64,000 bases of DNA from Carboxylicivirga marina (lineage in GTDB: Bacteria; Bacteroidota; Bacteroidia; Bacteroidales; Marinilabiliaceae). The notes under the pieces are model-generated. The model ran no database searches. It saw only the letters and a program-made list of their open reading frames with translations, and was not told the DNA's origin. Shown here piece after piece: positions 29,009 to 37,791 of this stretch. A program made the position numbers and the translations under genes. How positions within the stretch are numbered: the first letter of the stretch is position 1; each line of letters begins with the position of its first letter. The stretch spans positions 186,001-250,000 of the forward strand of contig NZ_JAENRR010000001.1 of NCBI RefSeq assembly GCF_016612505.1. Reading direction: 5' to 3'.

Positions 29009-30286
29009 TTAAATAATCATACCTGCAGCAACCGTTTCATTTGTTGCTTCATCAACCAAAATAATACTACCTGTAATTCGGTTACGATTGTATGAATCAA
29101 AAAACAATGGTTTAGTTGAACGAATCTTAATGCGAGCTATATCGTTCATGTTTACATCATTGTTTTCTTCATCTTTCTCTAGGGTATTGATATTCATTTT
29201 ATATTGAACCTCAGTAACCATACAGCGCGCCTCTGATGACGTATGACGAATCACGTATTTTCCTCTCGGGATTAATTTACGCTCGTTAAACCAACAAACC
29301 ATCGCTTCAATATCCTGACTATTCTTAGGCTCTGTTCCGTTGTTTTTCTTCACCAACATATCACCACGACTAATATCGATTTCATCTTCCAATGTAATAG
29401 ATACCGACTGAGGTGCAAAACCAACTTGCAATGATTCTTCCATCATATCAATGGTTTTAACTTTAGAAGTAAAACCACTTGGTAATACGCTCACTTCATC
29501 ACCTACCTGTATAGCACCACTTGCGATGCGTCCACCATAACCTCTGTAATCAGGCCACTCGCTTGATTGAGGTCGAATTACATTTTGTACTGGAAAACGG
29601 AAATCATCATGATTAATATCGCTACTAATATGAATATTCTCTAATAAGTACATTAAGGTAGGGCCATCGTACCATGCCATTGGCTCTGAACGATCAACCA
29701 CGTTATCTCCTTTTAAGGCACTAATTGGTACAAAACGGATATCTCTAACTGATAACTTAGACGATACAGCATCGATATCAGCTTTAATTTGCTCAAAACG
29801 CTCCTGGCTATAGTCTACCAAGTCCATTTTATTAATACAAAAAATAACGTGAGGTATTTGCAACAACGACGCGATATAAGCATGACGCAATGTTTGCTCT
29901 AATACACCATGACGTGCATCAACCAAAATCAAGGCTACATTAGCAGTACTGGCACCAGTAACCATATTACGGGTATACTGAATGTGCCCTGGGGTATCGG
30001 CAATAATGAATTTACGTTTTGGTGTAGCAAAGTAACGATAAGCAACATCAATGGTAATCCCCTGCTCGCGCTCTGATCGTAAACCATCGGTAAGAAGTGC
30101 TAAATTAACCTCTTCGTGCCCCGATCGCTCACTCACACGCTCAATAGCCTCCATCTGATCTTCAAAGATGGCCTTGCTATCATACAACAAACGACCAATC
30201 AATGTACTTTTACCATCATCTACACTTCCTGCTGTGGTGAAGCGTAAAAGCTCCATATCTAAATATCCTGATTCTTTTCCGGACAT
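29009..30286 (-). CDS. cysN: Sulfate adenylyltransferase large (GTPase) subunit
   Basis: With CysD makes adenosine 5'-phosphosulfate from ATP and sulfate, driven by GTP hydrolysis: the first step of sulfate assimilation. The 425 residues show the EF-Tu-like GTPase motifs GSVDDGKSTLIGRLL (G1, about 16-30), DTPGHIQYTRNM (G3) and NKMDLVD (G4), then two beta-barrel domains. There is no CysC kinase fusion at the C-terminus. It starts 29 bases after cysD, same operon. No cysH, cysC or reductase gene is adjacent. Confidence 0.95.
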   Translation of the reverse strand: MSGKESGYLDMELLRFTTAGSVDDGKSTLIGRLLYDSKAIFEDQMEAIERVSERSGHEEVNLALLTDGLRSEREQGITIDVAYRYFATPKRKFIIADTPGHIQYTRNMVTGASTANVALILVDARHGVLEQTLRHAYIASLLQIPHVIFCINKMDLVDYSQERFEQIKADIDAVSSKLSVRDIRFVPISALKGDNVVDRSEPMAWYDGPTLMYLLENIHISSDINHDDFRFPVQNVIRPQSSEWPDYRGYGGRIASGAIQVGDEVSVLPSGFTSKVKTIDMMEESLQVGFAPQSVSITLEDEIDISRGDMLVKKNNGTEPKNSQDIEAMVCWFNERKLIPRGKYVIRHTSSEARCMVTEVQYKMNINTLEKDEENNDVNMNDIARIKIRSTKPLFFDSYNRNRITGSIILVDEATNETVAAGMII

Positions 30287-30315
30287 ATTATTGATTTTTC
30301 TGATTTGACAAAAGT

Positions 30316-31221
30316 TTAAAAATAGCCTTCGCGTTTACGATCTTCCATGGCTGACTCAGATCTTTTATCATCTGCTCTTCCGCCACGCTCGGTTGTACGT
30401 GTTGCTGCTACTTCGTGTATAATATCTTCTAAGGTATTGGCTTTTGAAAGTGTTAAGCCCGTACATGTCACATCACCAATTGTACGACAACGCACATCTA
30501 AAGTCTCTAACTTTTCGTTCTCTTTCAATTGCATAAATGGCAGTTTAGCCATCCAAACACCATCGCGATTAAACACCTCACGCTTGTGCGTAAAATACAA
30601 GCTTGGTAGTTCAATCTGCTCCATGTAGATGTATTGCCACACATCCATCTCAGTCCAGTTACTGATTGGGAATACACGAAAATGCTCTCCCATATTTTTA
30701 CGACCATTGAAGATGTTCCAAAGTTCAGGACGCTGATTTTTAGGATCCCACTGTCCAAACTCATCTCTATGTGAGAAAAAACGTTCCTTAGCACGTGCCT
30801 TTTCCTCATCACGACGACCGCCACCCATAGCAGCATCGAACTTATTGCCTTCAATAGCATCAAGCAATGTGGTTGTTTGCAATTTATTTCGGCTCGCGGT
30901 AACACCTTTTTCTTCTACTACACGCCCCTGATCAATGGAGTCCTGAACCAAAGCTACAATACACTTTGTTCCGGTTTCTTCCATTACGCGGTCACGGTAC
31001 TCTATTGCTTCAGGAAAATTATGGCCAGTATCGATGTGCATCAAAGGAAATGGCACTTTAGCAGGCCAAAAGGCCTTACGAGCCAAGTGAAACATTACAA
31101 TTGAGTCTTTCCCCCCGGAGAATAACATCACAGGATTTTCAAATTGAGCTGCTACCTCTCGAATAACATAGATAGACTCAGCTTCCAGTTCCTTAAGGTG
31201 ATTTATTCGGTATTGATCCAT
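30316..31221 (-). CDS. cysD: Sulfate adenylyltransferase small subunit
   Basis: Catalytic adenylyltransferase subunit partnered with CysN. The 301 residues belong to the PAPS-reductase-like PP-loop superfamily: FSGGKDSIVM (about 34-43), MHIDTGHNFPEAIEYRD, GGRRDEEKARAKER and FPISNWTEMDVWQYI. Usual length. First gene of cysD-cysN. Confidence 0.96.
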   Translation of the reverse strand: MDQYRINHLKELEAESIYVIREVAAQFENPVMLFSGGKDSIVMFHLARKAFWPAKVPFPLMHIDTGHNFPEAIEYRDRVMEETGTKCIVALVQDSIDQGRVVEEKGVTASRNKLQTTTLLDAIEGNKFDAAMGGGRRDEEKARAKERFFSHRDEFGQWDPKNQRPELWNIFNGRKNMGEHFRVFPISNWTEMDVWQYIYMEQIELPSLYFTHKREVFNRDGVWMAKLPFMQLKENEKLETLDVRCRTIGDVTCTGLTLSKANTLEDIIHEVAATRTTERGGRADDKRSESAMEDRKREGYF

Positions 31222-31362
31222 GATAAGTTGATTTGTCCTACAATATAACTTAGCAGACGCATATTATTACTGCCATCTTCTATAAAAACGTCGCCAAATT
31301 TAATGATTAATAAAAGACTATGAAAATTTTGAGCGATGTGCTTTTAAGTAAATTAACCCTAT

Positions 31363-31390
31363 AAAAAAAGGGTGCTTTCAGCACCCTTTT
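31363..31390 (-). terminator. Intrinsic terminator of fabI
   Basis: On the minus strand AAAAGGGTGC pairs perfectly with GCACCCTTTT around five bases, followed by TTT; eight bases past the stop. Confidence 0.92.
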
Positions 31391-31397
31391 CTGTTTT

Positions 31398-32243
31398 TTA
31401 GTATTTTTCATCTAAATCGTCAGTATCAAAGCTCTTATTATACTGATTCATTGCCCTGAGACTCATTCCTACATTAGAGAAACCACCATCATGAAATAAA
31501 TTCTGCATGGTTACCTTCTTGGTCAAATCCGAGAACATAGTGATACAATAGTCTGCACAATCAGCAGCATCCGCATTTCCAAGTGGTGACATACGTTCAG
31601 AAAAATCAAGTAAACCATCAATTCCTTTCACTCCACTACCAGCAGTCGTCACCGTCGGTGACTGAGAAACAGTATTTACACGAACTTTACGCTCACGACC
31701 ATAGATATATCCAAAGCTTCTGGCAATTGACTCCAACAATGATTTAGCATCTGCCATATCATTATAACCGTAAAATGTACGCTGAGCAGCGATATAACTT
31801 AGGCCAAGTACAGACCCCCATTCATTAATGGCATCCATTTTGAAACCAACTTGTAACATTTTATGGAAAGAAATAGCCGAAATATCCAAAGTCTTATTCA
31901 GATAGTTATAATCCAAATCATGATAAACCCTCTTTTTTCGAACATTTAATGACATACCAATTGAGTGCAATACGAAATCAACTTTTCCGCCTAACACTTC
32001 CATTGACTTTTCAAAAACATTCTCAAGGTCGGCTACATTTGTAGCATCTGCAGGAATAATTTCTGCCTCACACTTTCTACCTAATTCAACAACCTCTCCC
32101 ATACGGCAGGCCACTGGAGTATTAGACAATGTAAAACGTGCTCCTTCTTCGTAAGCCCTTTCGGCTACTTTCCATGCGATAGACATGTCATTAAGGGCAC
32201 CAAATATAATCCCTCTTTTTCCTTTTAAAAGATCAAATCCCAT
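31398..32243 (-). CDS. fabI: Enoyl-[acyl-carrier-protein] reductase
   Basis: NAD(P)H-dependent reductase of the last step of each fatty-acid elongation round. The 281 residues form a short-chain-dehydrogenase fold: nucleotide-binding start GIIFGALNDMSIAWKVA, HSIGMSLN, and the catalytic Y160-x6-K167 in YNDMADAKSLLE, the FabI-type spacing. Then RVNTVSQSPTVTTAGSGVKG, the substrate loop. It is a single-gene unit with a well-matched promoter (32265-32294) and a terminator. Confidence 0.94.
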   Translation of the reverse strand: MGFDLLKGKRGIIFGALNDMSIAWKVAERAYEEGARFTLSNTPVACRMGEVVELGRKCEAEIIPADATNVADLENVFEKSMEVLGGKVDFVLHSIGMSLNVRKKRVYHDLDYNYLNKTLDISAISFHKMLQVGFKMDAINEWGSVLGLSYIAAQRTFYGYNDMADAKSLLESIARSFGYIYGRERKVRVNTVSQSPTVTTAGSGVKGIDGLLDFSERMSPLGNADAADCADYCITMFSDLTKKVTMQNLFHDGGFSNVGMSLRAMNQYNKSFDTDDLDEKY

Positions 32244-32264
32244 ATCAATTTATTTTTGAGCGCA

Positions 32265-32294
32265 CAAATATACAGCATATGTTGCACAACACAA
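32265..32294 (-). promoter_or_regulatory. Bacteroidota primary-sigma promoter of fabI
   Basis: TTG (32294-32292), 19 bases, TATATTTG (32272-32265) on the minus strand fits the TTG-N19-21-TAnnTTTG consensus. It predicts a leader of about 15 bases. Confidence 0.7.
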
Positions 32295-32373
32295 GTTTCA
32301 ATGTTAATATTCTATACCTAACTTATTACAACAAGCAAAAAGTTAAAAGGTTTTGTAAGTTATAAATACCTGA

Positions 32374-34029
32374 TTAGTTATTCAATAGAGCACGTGCATT
32401 CTCAAGAGCAGCATTTGATAAAGTTGAACCACTTAACATCTTTGCAACCTCTACAACACGGTCTTCATGGTTTAATTTCCTGATATTTGAAATAGTTTTA
32501 TCCGCTTCATCTGTCTTAAAAACTTTAAAATGATGATCGCCTTTAACGGTAATTTGAGGTAAATGAGTAATACTTATGACTTGCATGGAACTTCCCATCT
32601 CCGCCATAATACTGCCCATTTGATCGGCCACTTCGCCCGAAACACCTGTATCAATTTCATCAAAAATAATTGTTGGTAATCCTTTTGATGATGACAATAA
32701 TGATTTAATAGATAACATTACCCTTGAAATTTCACCGCCCGATGCTACCTTATTTATCGGCGCAGGTGTTCCTCCCTTGTTACCAGCAAATAAAAACTCA
32801 ATATCATCCTTACCGCTCATATTAAAATCATCAGTATGGGTATGTTCAATAACAAAATTAGCATGAGGGATACCAAGCATTTGCAATTGCTTTTCGATAC
32901 TCGACTTGACCAACGAAAATACCCCTTTACGCGATTTAGTGATAGACTTACATGCTTTTTCAAGCTCACCAACCATCTTCTCCAGCTCGTTTTGTTTCGC
33001 TTTTAAATCATCATCAAAGAAATTTACTTTATCAATTTGTTGCTGAAGCTCATTCTTTAACTCGATTAACTCACCAATAGATTTGACGCGGTGTTTTTGT
33101 TGCAGGTCATAAATCAAATCCAATCGCTCCTGAACTTGCCGGATAGTATCAGGATTATAATCTAGATCTTCGGAACGCGATTCTAAATCATCGGCTAAAT
33201 CCTTTAAATCAATTCGGGCAGATTCGAGACGCTGAGTCAACTCGTCCCCATCTGGTAAAAAGCCACTTATCTTCTCTAATTTATTAACAGAATCGGCTAA
33301 TGCATCGATAACCGGTGATGGTTCCTGACTTAAATGATTAACAACTTCAACGAGGTTTCCTTTAATCTCCTCAGCATGCGAAAGCTGCTCGAGCGTTTGT
33401 TCCAACTCCCCCTGCTCACTTGCAACCAAATTAGCCTTATCAAGCTGTTCAAACTGAAACTGCATGTAATCCAAATCAGATTTCTGCTTGTCATTATCGG
33501 CGATCATAAGCTCGATTTCTTTTTGCAAAGACTTGTAGGCCTTAAACTGCTTACCATAGTCAGCTATCAAGGCTTTATTATCAGCCAGAGTATCAATCAC
33601 CATCATGTGAAATCCACTATCATCAAGCAAAAGGTTTTGATGCTGAGAATGCACATCAATCAACTGAGCACTAATGCTTTTTAGAAAGCCAAGGTTAACA
33701 GGCGTATCATTGACAAAAGCACGTGATTTTCCAGAAGGCAATAGCTCACGTCGTATAATTGTCACTTCTTCATAATCAACATCATTCTCCTCAAAGAAAC
33801 CGACCAATCCGTAATTTCCAATAAAAAACTCGCCTTCAACAATGCACTTATGCTCCTTGTTGAGTAAAGCATTCACATCGCTTCTCTGCCCAAGAATCAA
33901 TGACAAGGCACCAAGTAAAACAGATTTACCAGCTCCTGTTTCACCGGTTATAACAGTTAACCCGCTATCGAAACTGACTTCGACTTTGTCAATTAAAGCG
34001 TAATTAGTAATTGATAATGACTTAAGCAT
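32374..34029 (-). CDS. recN: DNA repair ATPase RecN
   Basis: SMC-like ATPase acting in double-strand break repair. Start at the ATG at 34029 (MLKSLSITNYALID), which matches the family's N-terminus and lies one base after the stop of the upstream porD-like gene; a longer frame would overlap that gene. The 551 residues have Walker A GETGAGKSVLLGAL, the LIDVHSQHQNLLL segment, long coiled-coil arms (about 160-370), and Walker B FDEIDTGVSGEVADQMG followed by SITHLPQI. Last gene of the bamD-rpoZ-coaBC-porD-recN block. Confidence 0.95.
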   Translation of the reverse strand: MLKSLSITNYALIDKVEVSFDSGLTVITGETGAGKSVLLGALSLILGQRSDVNALLNKEHKCIVEGEFFIGNYGLVGFFEENDVDYEEVTIIRRELLPSGKSRAFVNDTPVNLGFLKSISAQLIDVHSQHQNLLLDDSGFHMMVIDTLADNKALIADYGKQFKAYKSLQKEIELMIADNDKQKSDLDYMQFQFEQLDKANLVASEQGELEQTLEQLSHAEEIKGNLVEVVNHLSQEPSPVIDALADSVNKLEKISGFLPDGDELTQRLESARIDLKDLADDLESRSEDLDYNPDTIRQVQERLDLIYDLQQKHRVKSIGELIELKNELQQQIDKVNFFDDDLKAKQNELEKMVGELEKACKSITKSRKGVFSLVKSSIEKQLQMLGIPHANFVIEHTHTDDFNMSGKDDIEFLFAGNKGGTPAPINKVASGGEISRVMLSIKSLLSSSKGLPTIIFDEIDTGVSGEVADQMGSIMAEMGSSMQVISITHLPQITVKGDHHFKVFKTDEADKTISNIRKLNHEDRVVEVAKMLSGSTLSNAALENARALLNN

Positions 34030-34030
34030 A

Positions 34031-34927
34031 TTAGTTGGATGATAATATCTTTTCGTATTTTTTATTATTGGCCGGATCAACTTCCATCAACAACTCAACA
34101 ACACGCCCTTTTTCCATCGAGAATGATTCTTCAAATATCCTCACCAATTCATCAGATTTAGACGTAAAGAATACCTGCGTGAAAAATGAACTTGGTCGTT
34201 GGCGATGCACTTTGCGCGTTAACTCTAGAGCTTTAACAATCTCTGCACGTCCCTCTTCAACTTTATCACTCATCCGATCTAAACCTTTACGATGATACTG
34301 ATACATACACTGACGTAATGGGCGATGATATTCATTGAGTATATTTTCGGTTAGCCAATAGCGATTCCGTTGCCCCTCAAAGGATTTCCAGCCTGCTTCA
34401 CGCGCACTTTGAGCCCTATTCACAATTCGTTCTGCCTCCTGAAAATAAGGCGTTCCTCCACTATTCTTATACGAATCGTAATCTAAACCTAAAACAATAT
34501 TGGCATAATAAGCCAACACAGCAACCAAATTAGAATCAAAATTATTGGGATTATAAATCAAGGGCTCAAACTCAACATACTTAAAATGAAAGTCCTGATC
34601 CTGATGATTAAATAAAACTGTATAGTAGTTAGAATTATAAACCGGGCGGCGAGCCTGAATCTGAAATGAACCTTTAAATTCATCAATCGATATCACTTCA
34701 GAAATATTAATCATGATGTTACAATCAATCCGCTCTTCAGGCGCAAACTTATCATTTGTCCATTTCTGATTATTCATGAATTCCATAATAGCCGTCTGCA
34801 AGGTTTCAAACACCTTTTTATTGGTACTTTGAACCTGAGGTGAAACAACCTGAACCGCACATTGGAATTCTTGTGAAAAAACCGCTGTGCTTAGTGCGAA
34901 TAAAAGGACAATGATTAGATATCTCAT
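34031..34927 (-). CDS. porD: PorD-like / DUF4835 protein of the type IX secretion context
   Basis: A 298-residue exported protein with a signal peptide ending near LSTAVFSQ. The sequence (EFQCAVQVVSPQVQSTNKKV, PVYNSNYYTVLFNHQD, GLDYDSYKNSGGTPYFQEAE) fits the DUF4835 family, which I recall as PorD in Porphyromonas type IX secretion work. Its exact role in secretion is not settled. The context between coaBC and recN is conserved in the phylum as far as I know. Two T9SS sorting domains elsewhere in the window (857- and 992-residue proteins) show that the organism uses this pathway. Confidence 0.85.
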   Translation of the reverse strand: MRYLIIVLLFALSTAVFSQEFQCAVQVVSPQVQSTNKKVFETLQTAIMEFMNNQKWTNDKFAPEERIDCNIMINISEVISIDEFKGSFQIQARRPVYNSNYYTVLFNHQDQDFHFKYVEFEPLIYNPNNFDSNLVAVLAYYANIVLGLDYDSYKNSGGTPYFQEAERIVNRAQSAREAGWKSFEGQRNRYWLTENILNEYHRPLRQCMYQYHRKGLDRMSDKVEEGRAEIVKALELTRKVHRQRPSSFFTQVFFTSKSDELVRIFEESFSMEKGRVVELLMEVDPANNKKYEKILSSN

Positions 34928-34939
34928 AATGGTTTAATG

Positions 34940-36151
34940 TTATCGATTGGCCAAATAACGTGTTAATTCGTCAATAATATCTATGGCAACATGTACCTTA
35001 GATTTTAACGCAAATTCTCTGGTCTTATTATCTTTATCGATAATTGTGATTTTGTTGGTATCCGAATTAAAGCCTGCTCCCTTATCTTTCAAACTATTCA
35101 ATACGATGAAATCAAGATTCTTTTTAACGAGCTTCTTTTTTGCATTGTCATTTTCATTCTGCGTTTCAAGTGCAAACCCCACTAATACCTGACTATTTGT
35201 TTTTACTTTACCAAGTGCCGCAGCAATATCGGTTGTTGCTTTTAGCTCTATTGAAAAAGCCTCGTTATTTCGCTTTAGCTTCTCATCAGCCTTACTAACA
35301 GGCGTATAATCGGCTACTGCTGCACACATAATGGCTGCATCCATTTTTGCAAAACAAGCTTCACTCGCAACATACATCTCTTCTGCACTACGAACATCAA
35401 CCCTTGAAATATTTTGATGCTTTACTTCTAATTGCGTAGGACCACTAACCAAAGTCACATTCGCTCCACGCCTGGCTAGCTCCTCGGCTAACGAATAGCC
35501 CATTTTTCCAGATGAATAATTTCCAATAAAACGCACCGGATCAATCATCTCATGCGTTGCTCCAGCTGTAACAAGAACGTTCTTCCCTTGTAAATCCTTC
35601 TTTTCTTTGGCTGCAAAGAATGCTTTTAAATGCAGAACAATCTCTTCGGGTTCTGCCATACGCCCCTTACCAATTAAACCACTAGCAAGCTCCCCATCAT
35701 TTGGTTCTATCAAATGATTTCCATAAGAACGTAAGGTATCCATATTACCTTGCGTTGATGGATGTTGATACATATCCAAATCCATGGTTGGTGCTACAAA
35801 CACCGGACATCTGGCAGACAAATAAGTTGTAATTAAAAGATTATCGGCAATGCCATTAGCCATTTTACCCATTGTATTGGCTGTTGCCGGTGCTACAATC
35901 ATCGCATCAGCCCATAGTCCGCTATCAACATGACTATTCCAATCCCCATTTTCTGGATTAAAGAATTCAACCAATATTGGTCGCTTTGACAAAGTAGCCA
36001 TGGTTAGCGGCGTAATAAACTGCTTAGCTAACTTGGTCATTATCACCTGAACTTCAGCACCTTCCTTAACTAACAAGCGCGTTAACTGAGCACATTTATA
36101 GGCAGCAATACCACCAGAAATACCGAGAATAAACTTTTTTCCTTCTAGCAT
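34940..36151 (-). CDS. coaBC: Bifunctional phosphopantothenoylcysteine decarboxylase / synthase
   Basis: Two consecutive steps of coenzyme A synthesis: CTP-dependent joining of cysteine to phosphopantothenate (CoaB) and decarboxylation (CoaC). The 403 residues: the N-terminal flavoprotein CoaC domain (about 1-180) has GISGGIAAYK and the APATANTMGKMANG active-site segment, then PTMDLDMYQHP, where many homologues have PxMN. The C-terminal CoaB domain has VTAGATHEMIDPVRFIGN and YSSGKMGYSLAEE, then AAVADYTPV. Full length. Within the bamD-to-recN block. Confidence 0.95.
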   Translation of the reverse strand: MLEGKKFILGISGGIAAYKCAQLTRLLVKEGAEVQVIMTKLAKQFITPLTMATLSKRPILVEFFNPENGDWNSHVDSGLWADAMIVAPATANTMGKMANGIADNLLITTYLSARCPVFVAPTMDLDMYQHPSTQGNMDTLRSYGNHLIEPNDGELASGLIGKGRMAEPEEIVLHLKAFFAAKEKKDLQGKNVLVTAGATHEMIDPVRFIGNYSSGKMGYSLAEELARRGANVTLVSGPTQLEVKHQNISRVDVRSAEEMYVASEACFAKMDAAIMCAAVADYTPVSKADEKLKRNNEAFSIELKATTDIAAALGKVKTNSQVLVGFALETQNENDNAKKKLVKKNLDFIVLNSLKDKGAGFNSDTNKITIIDKDNKTREFALKSKVHVAIDIIDELTRYLANR

Positions 36152-36258
36152 ACACCAAAAATAAAAAAAGATAAAAGAGAATATACTATCCTCCTTTACC
36201 TTTTATATATCTTAAAATCAAAAACTGAAATTTCTTCAAGCGATAACGCAAGTTGAAA

Positions 36259-36597
36259 TTACTCTCCAGCCTCTTCTTTATCCGGATTGCGGTGGTAAAC
36301 ATTACCTTCAACAAATTCCTGAGTAGCAATACATACCGATTTTGGCAAACGCTCATAAAAACGTGAAATCTCAATCTGCTCACGATTTTCAAAAACCTCT
36401 TCTAAATTATCAGTATACGATGCAAACTCCTGTAACTTTTTGTTCAACTCTTCTTTCATCTCAGAGCTAATCTGATTTGCGCGTTTTCCCAAAACTACGA
36501 GTGATTCGTAGATGTTACCAGTAGGCTCAGATAATTCGTTCTTATCCCAAGTAATTGTTGATACTGGTGCATTTGTTTTTTTGTAGTCGATTGACAT
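36259..36597 (-). CDS. rpoZ: RNA polymerase omega subunit (Bacteroidota type)
   Basis: A 112-residue protein, the small subunit that helps assemble RNA polymerase. The core NIYESLVVLGKRANQISSEM matches the omega fold segment (usually a RANQI-containing helix). The N-terminus MSIDYKKTNAPVSTITWD and its position directly after bamD and before coaBC are characteristic of Bacteroidota omega. It starts 10 bases after the bamD stop. Confidence 0.88.
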   Translation of the reverse strand: MSIDYKKTNAPVSTITWDKNELSEPTGNIYESLVVLGKRANQISSEMKEELNKKLQEFASYTDNLEEVFENREQIEISRFYERLPKSVCIATQEFVEGNVYHRNPDKEEAGE

Positions 36598-36607
36598 ATG
36601 ATAATTT

Positions 36608-37438
36608 TTAATTTACTGCAACTTCTGTATTATAATTCTTAAGCATCTTATCCGTATCATCATAAATACGATCAGCTTTTCTTCTGTACTTGCCTTCAGG
36701 AAATTCATTAACGAAGGAGTAATACTCATCCATCGTATCCCTTACTCGTTCTTCTTTCTTTTCCTCAACACTATTCACAGCCTGAATGTATTTTGATTCA
36801 AGAATAAGAAATGAAAGTTCTTCTCTATACTTAGTATCGGGAAAATCGCGCAGACTGTTTTGAGCAGCGATCACCGCTGATTGATAGTTATTACCCAAAT
36901 AATCACCAAGATTATAATATAACTTAGCACTAAGGTATGATTTATAAACCAGCTTATCGCGTAACTCATCCATTAAGCGTGTAGATTCTTCAACCCTGGC
37001 ACTATTGGGATACATATTAATGAACAGCTGAAACTCCTGAATAGCTTCTTCTGTTGTGGTTTGATCCAATCGAGGCTTTGGCGAACGCTTGTAATAACAG
37101 TAAGCACTCATATACTGACACTCTTCAGCATAATCACCAGCCGGGAAGTTCTTCACATACTCACGGTAATAATGACCTGCCGTTAAGAAGTCGTGTAATC
37201 CATACAAACAATTGGCATATGTATAGTTTACTTCTTCGGCTTTATCAGTACCTCTGTAAATATTCACCAACTGCCCTAGCAAGGTTGCTGAACGCGTATA
37301 ATCTTCTTTCTCATAATACTGCATTGCCTCCGTATACCACAACTCATAATCCTGACTCTTCAGTAGCTTTTGGTATTTACTACATCCGGTTCCTACGAGC
37401 CCTAATATCACAACAATCAGTAAATAATTTAACTTCAT
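36608..37438 (-). CDS. bamD: Outer-membrane assembly lipoprotein BamD
   Basis: Periplasmic TPR lipoprotein of the BAM complex that folds beta-barrels into the outer membrane. The start is the ATG at 37438 (MKLNYLLIVV), giving a lipoprotein signal with lipobox Cys19 in LVGTGCSK; an in-frame ATG upstream would bury this signal. The 276 residues are TPR-like helices: KEDYTRSATLLGQLVNIY, YYREYVKNFPAGDYAEECQY, FPDTKYREELSFL, FVNEFPEGKYRRKAD. First gene of the five-gene block, with a good promoter at 37511-37541. Confidence 0.92.
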   Translation of the reverse strand: MKLNYLLIVVILGLVGTGCSKYQKLLKSQDYELWYTEAMQYYEKEDYTRSATLLGQLVNIYRGTDKAEEVNYTYANCLYGLHDFLTAGHYYREYVKNFPAGDYAEECQYMSAYCYYKRSPKPRLDQTTTEEAIQEFQLFINMYPNSARVEESTRLMDELRDKLVYKSYLSAKLYYNLGDYLGNNYQSAVIAAQNSLRDFPDTKYREELSFLILESKYIQAVNSVEEKKEERVRDTMDEYYSFVNEFPEGKYRRKADRIYDDTDKMLKNYNTEVAVN

Positions 37439-37510
37439 ATATCTGAAACTAATGAGATTCAATGTATCACAAATGAATAACAGTTCATCCAAACTGTTTT
37501 TACAACCGTG

Positions 37511-37541
37511 CAAAGATAATCTTTAGTATTAAACCTCACAA
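37511..37541 (-). promoter_or_regulatory. Bacteroidota primary-sigma promoter of the bamD operon
   Basis: TTG (37541-37539), 20 bases, TATCTTTG (37518-37511) on the minus strand. The expected start near 37505 gives a leader of about 67 bases. Confidence 0.68.
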
Positions 37542-37756
37542 GCCTATATTTGATATTATCAACAAGCACAATAGATTGCCTCTATTATCAATCACTTTTT
37601 TTCAACGAACAATTACCTTGATAATCTACTCACACATAATATGTAACGATCCCCCTCGCCTAAGCTATTCATCTGAACCTATTATAGTTAAAGCCCAATG
37701 AAGCAAAGCATATTCTTTTTTAATAAGGTTTCCTTCAAAAAGATGAGTAAAAACAT

Positions 37757-37764
37757 TACATTTG
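37757..37764 (+). promoter_or_regulatory. TAnnTTTG promoter element of the alpha-oxoamine synthase gene
   Basis: TACATTTG, with an expected start near 37770 and a leader of about 20 bases to the GTG at 37792. No TTG at the -33 position. Confidence 0.5.
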
Positions 37765-37791
37765 CTGCGAAAAAATTAAAAGCTCAGTATA

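Noticed and set aside
31222-31362. Riboswitch before cysD or fabI
   Set aside because: No SAM or other recognisable riboswitch motif; only an AT-rich leader and the fabI terminator.
36186-36392. Basic open frame overlapping rpoZ
   Set aside because: Most of it lies in another frame of rpoZ; composition (Arg, Lys, Leu) is that of a shadow.
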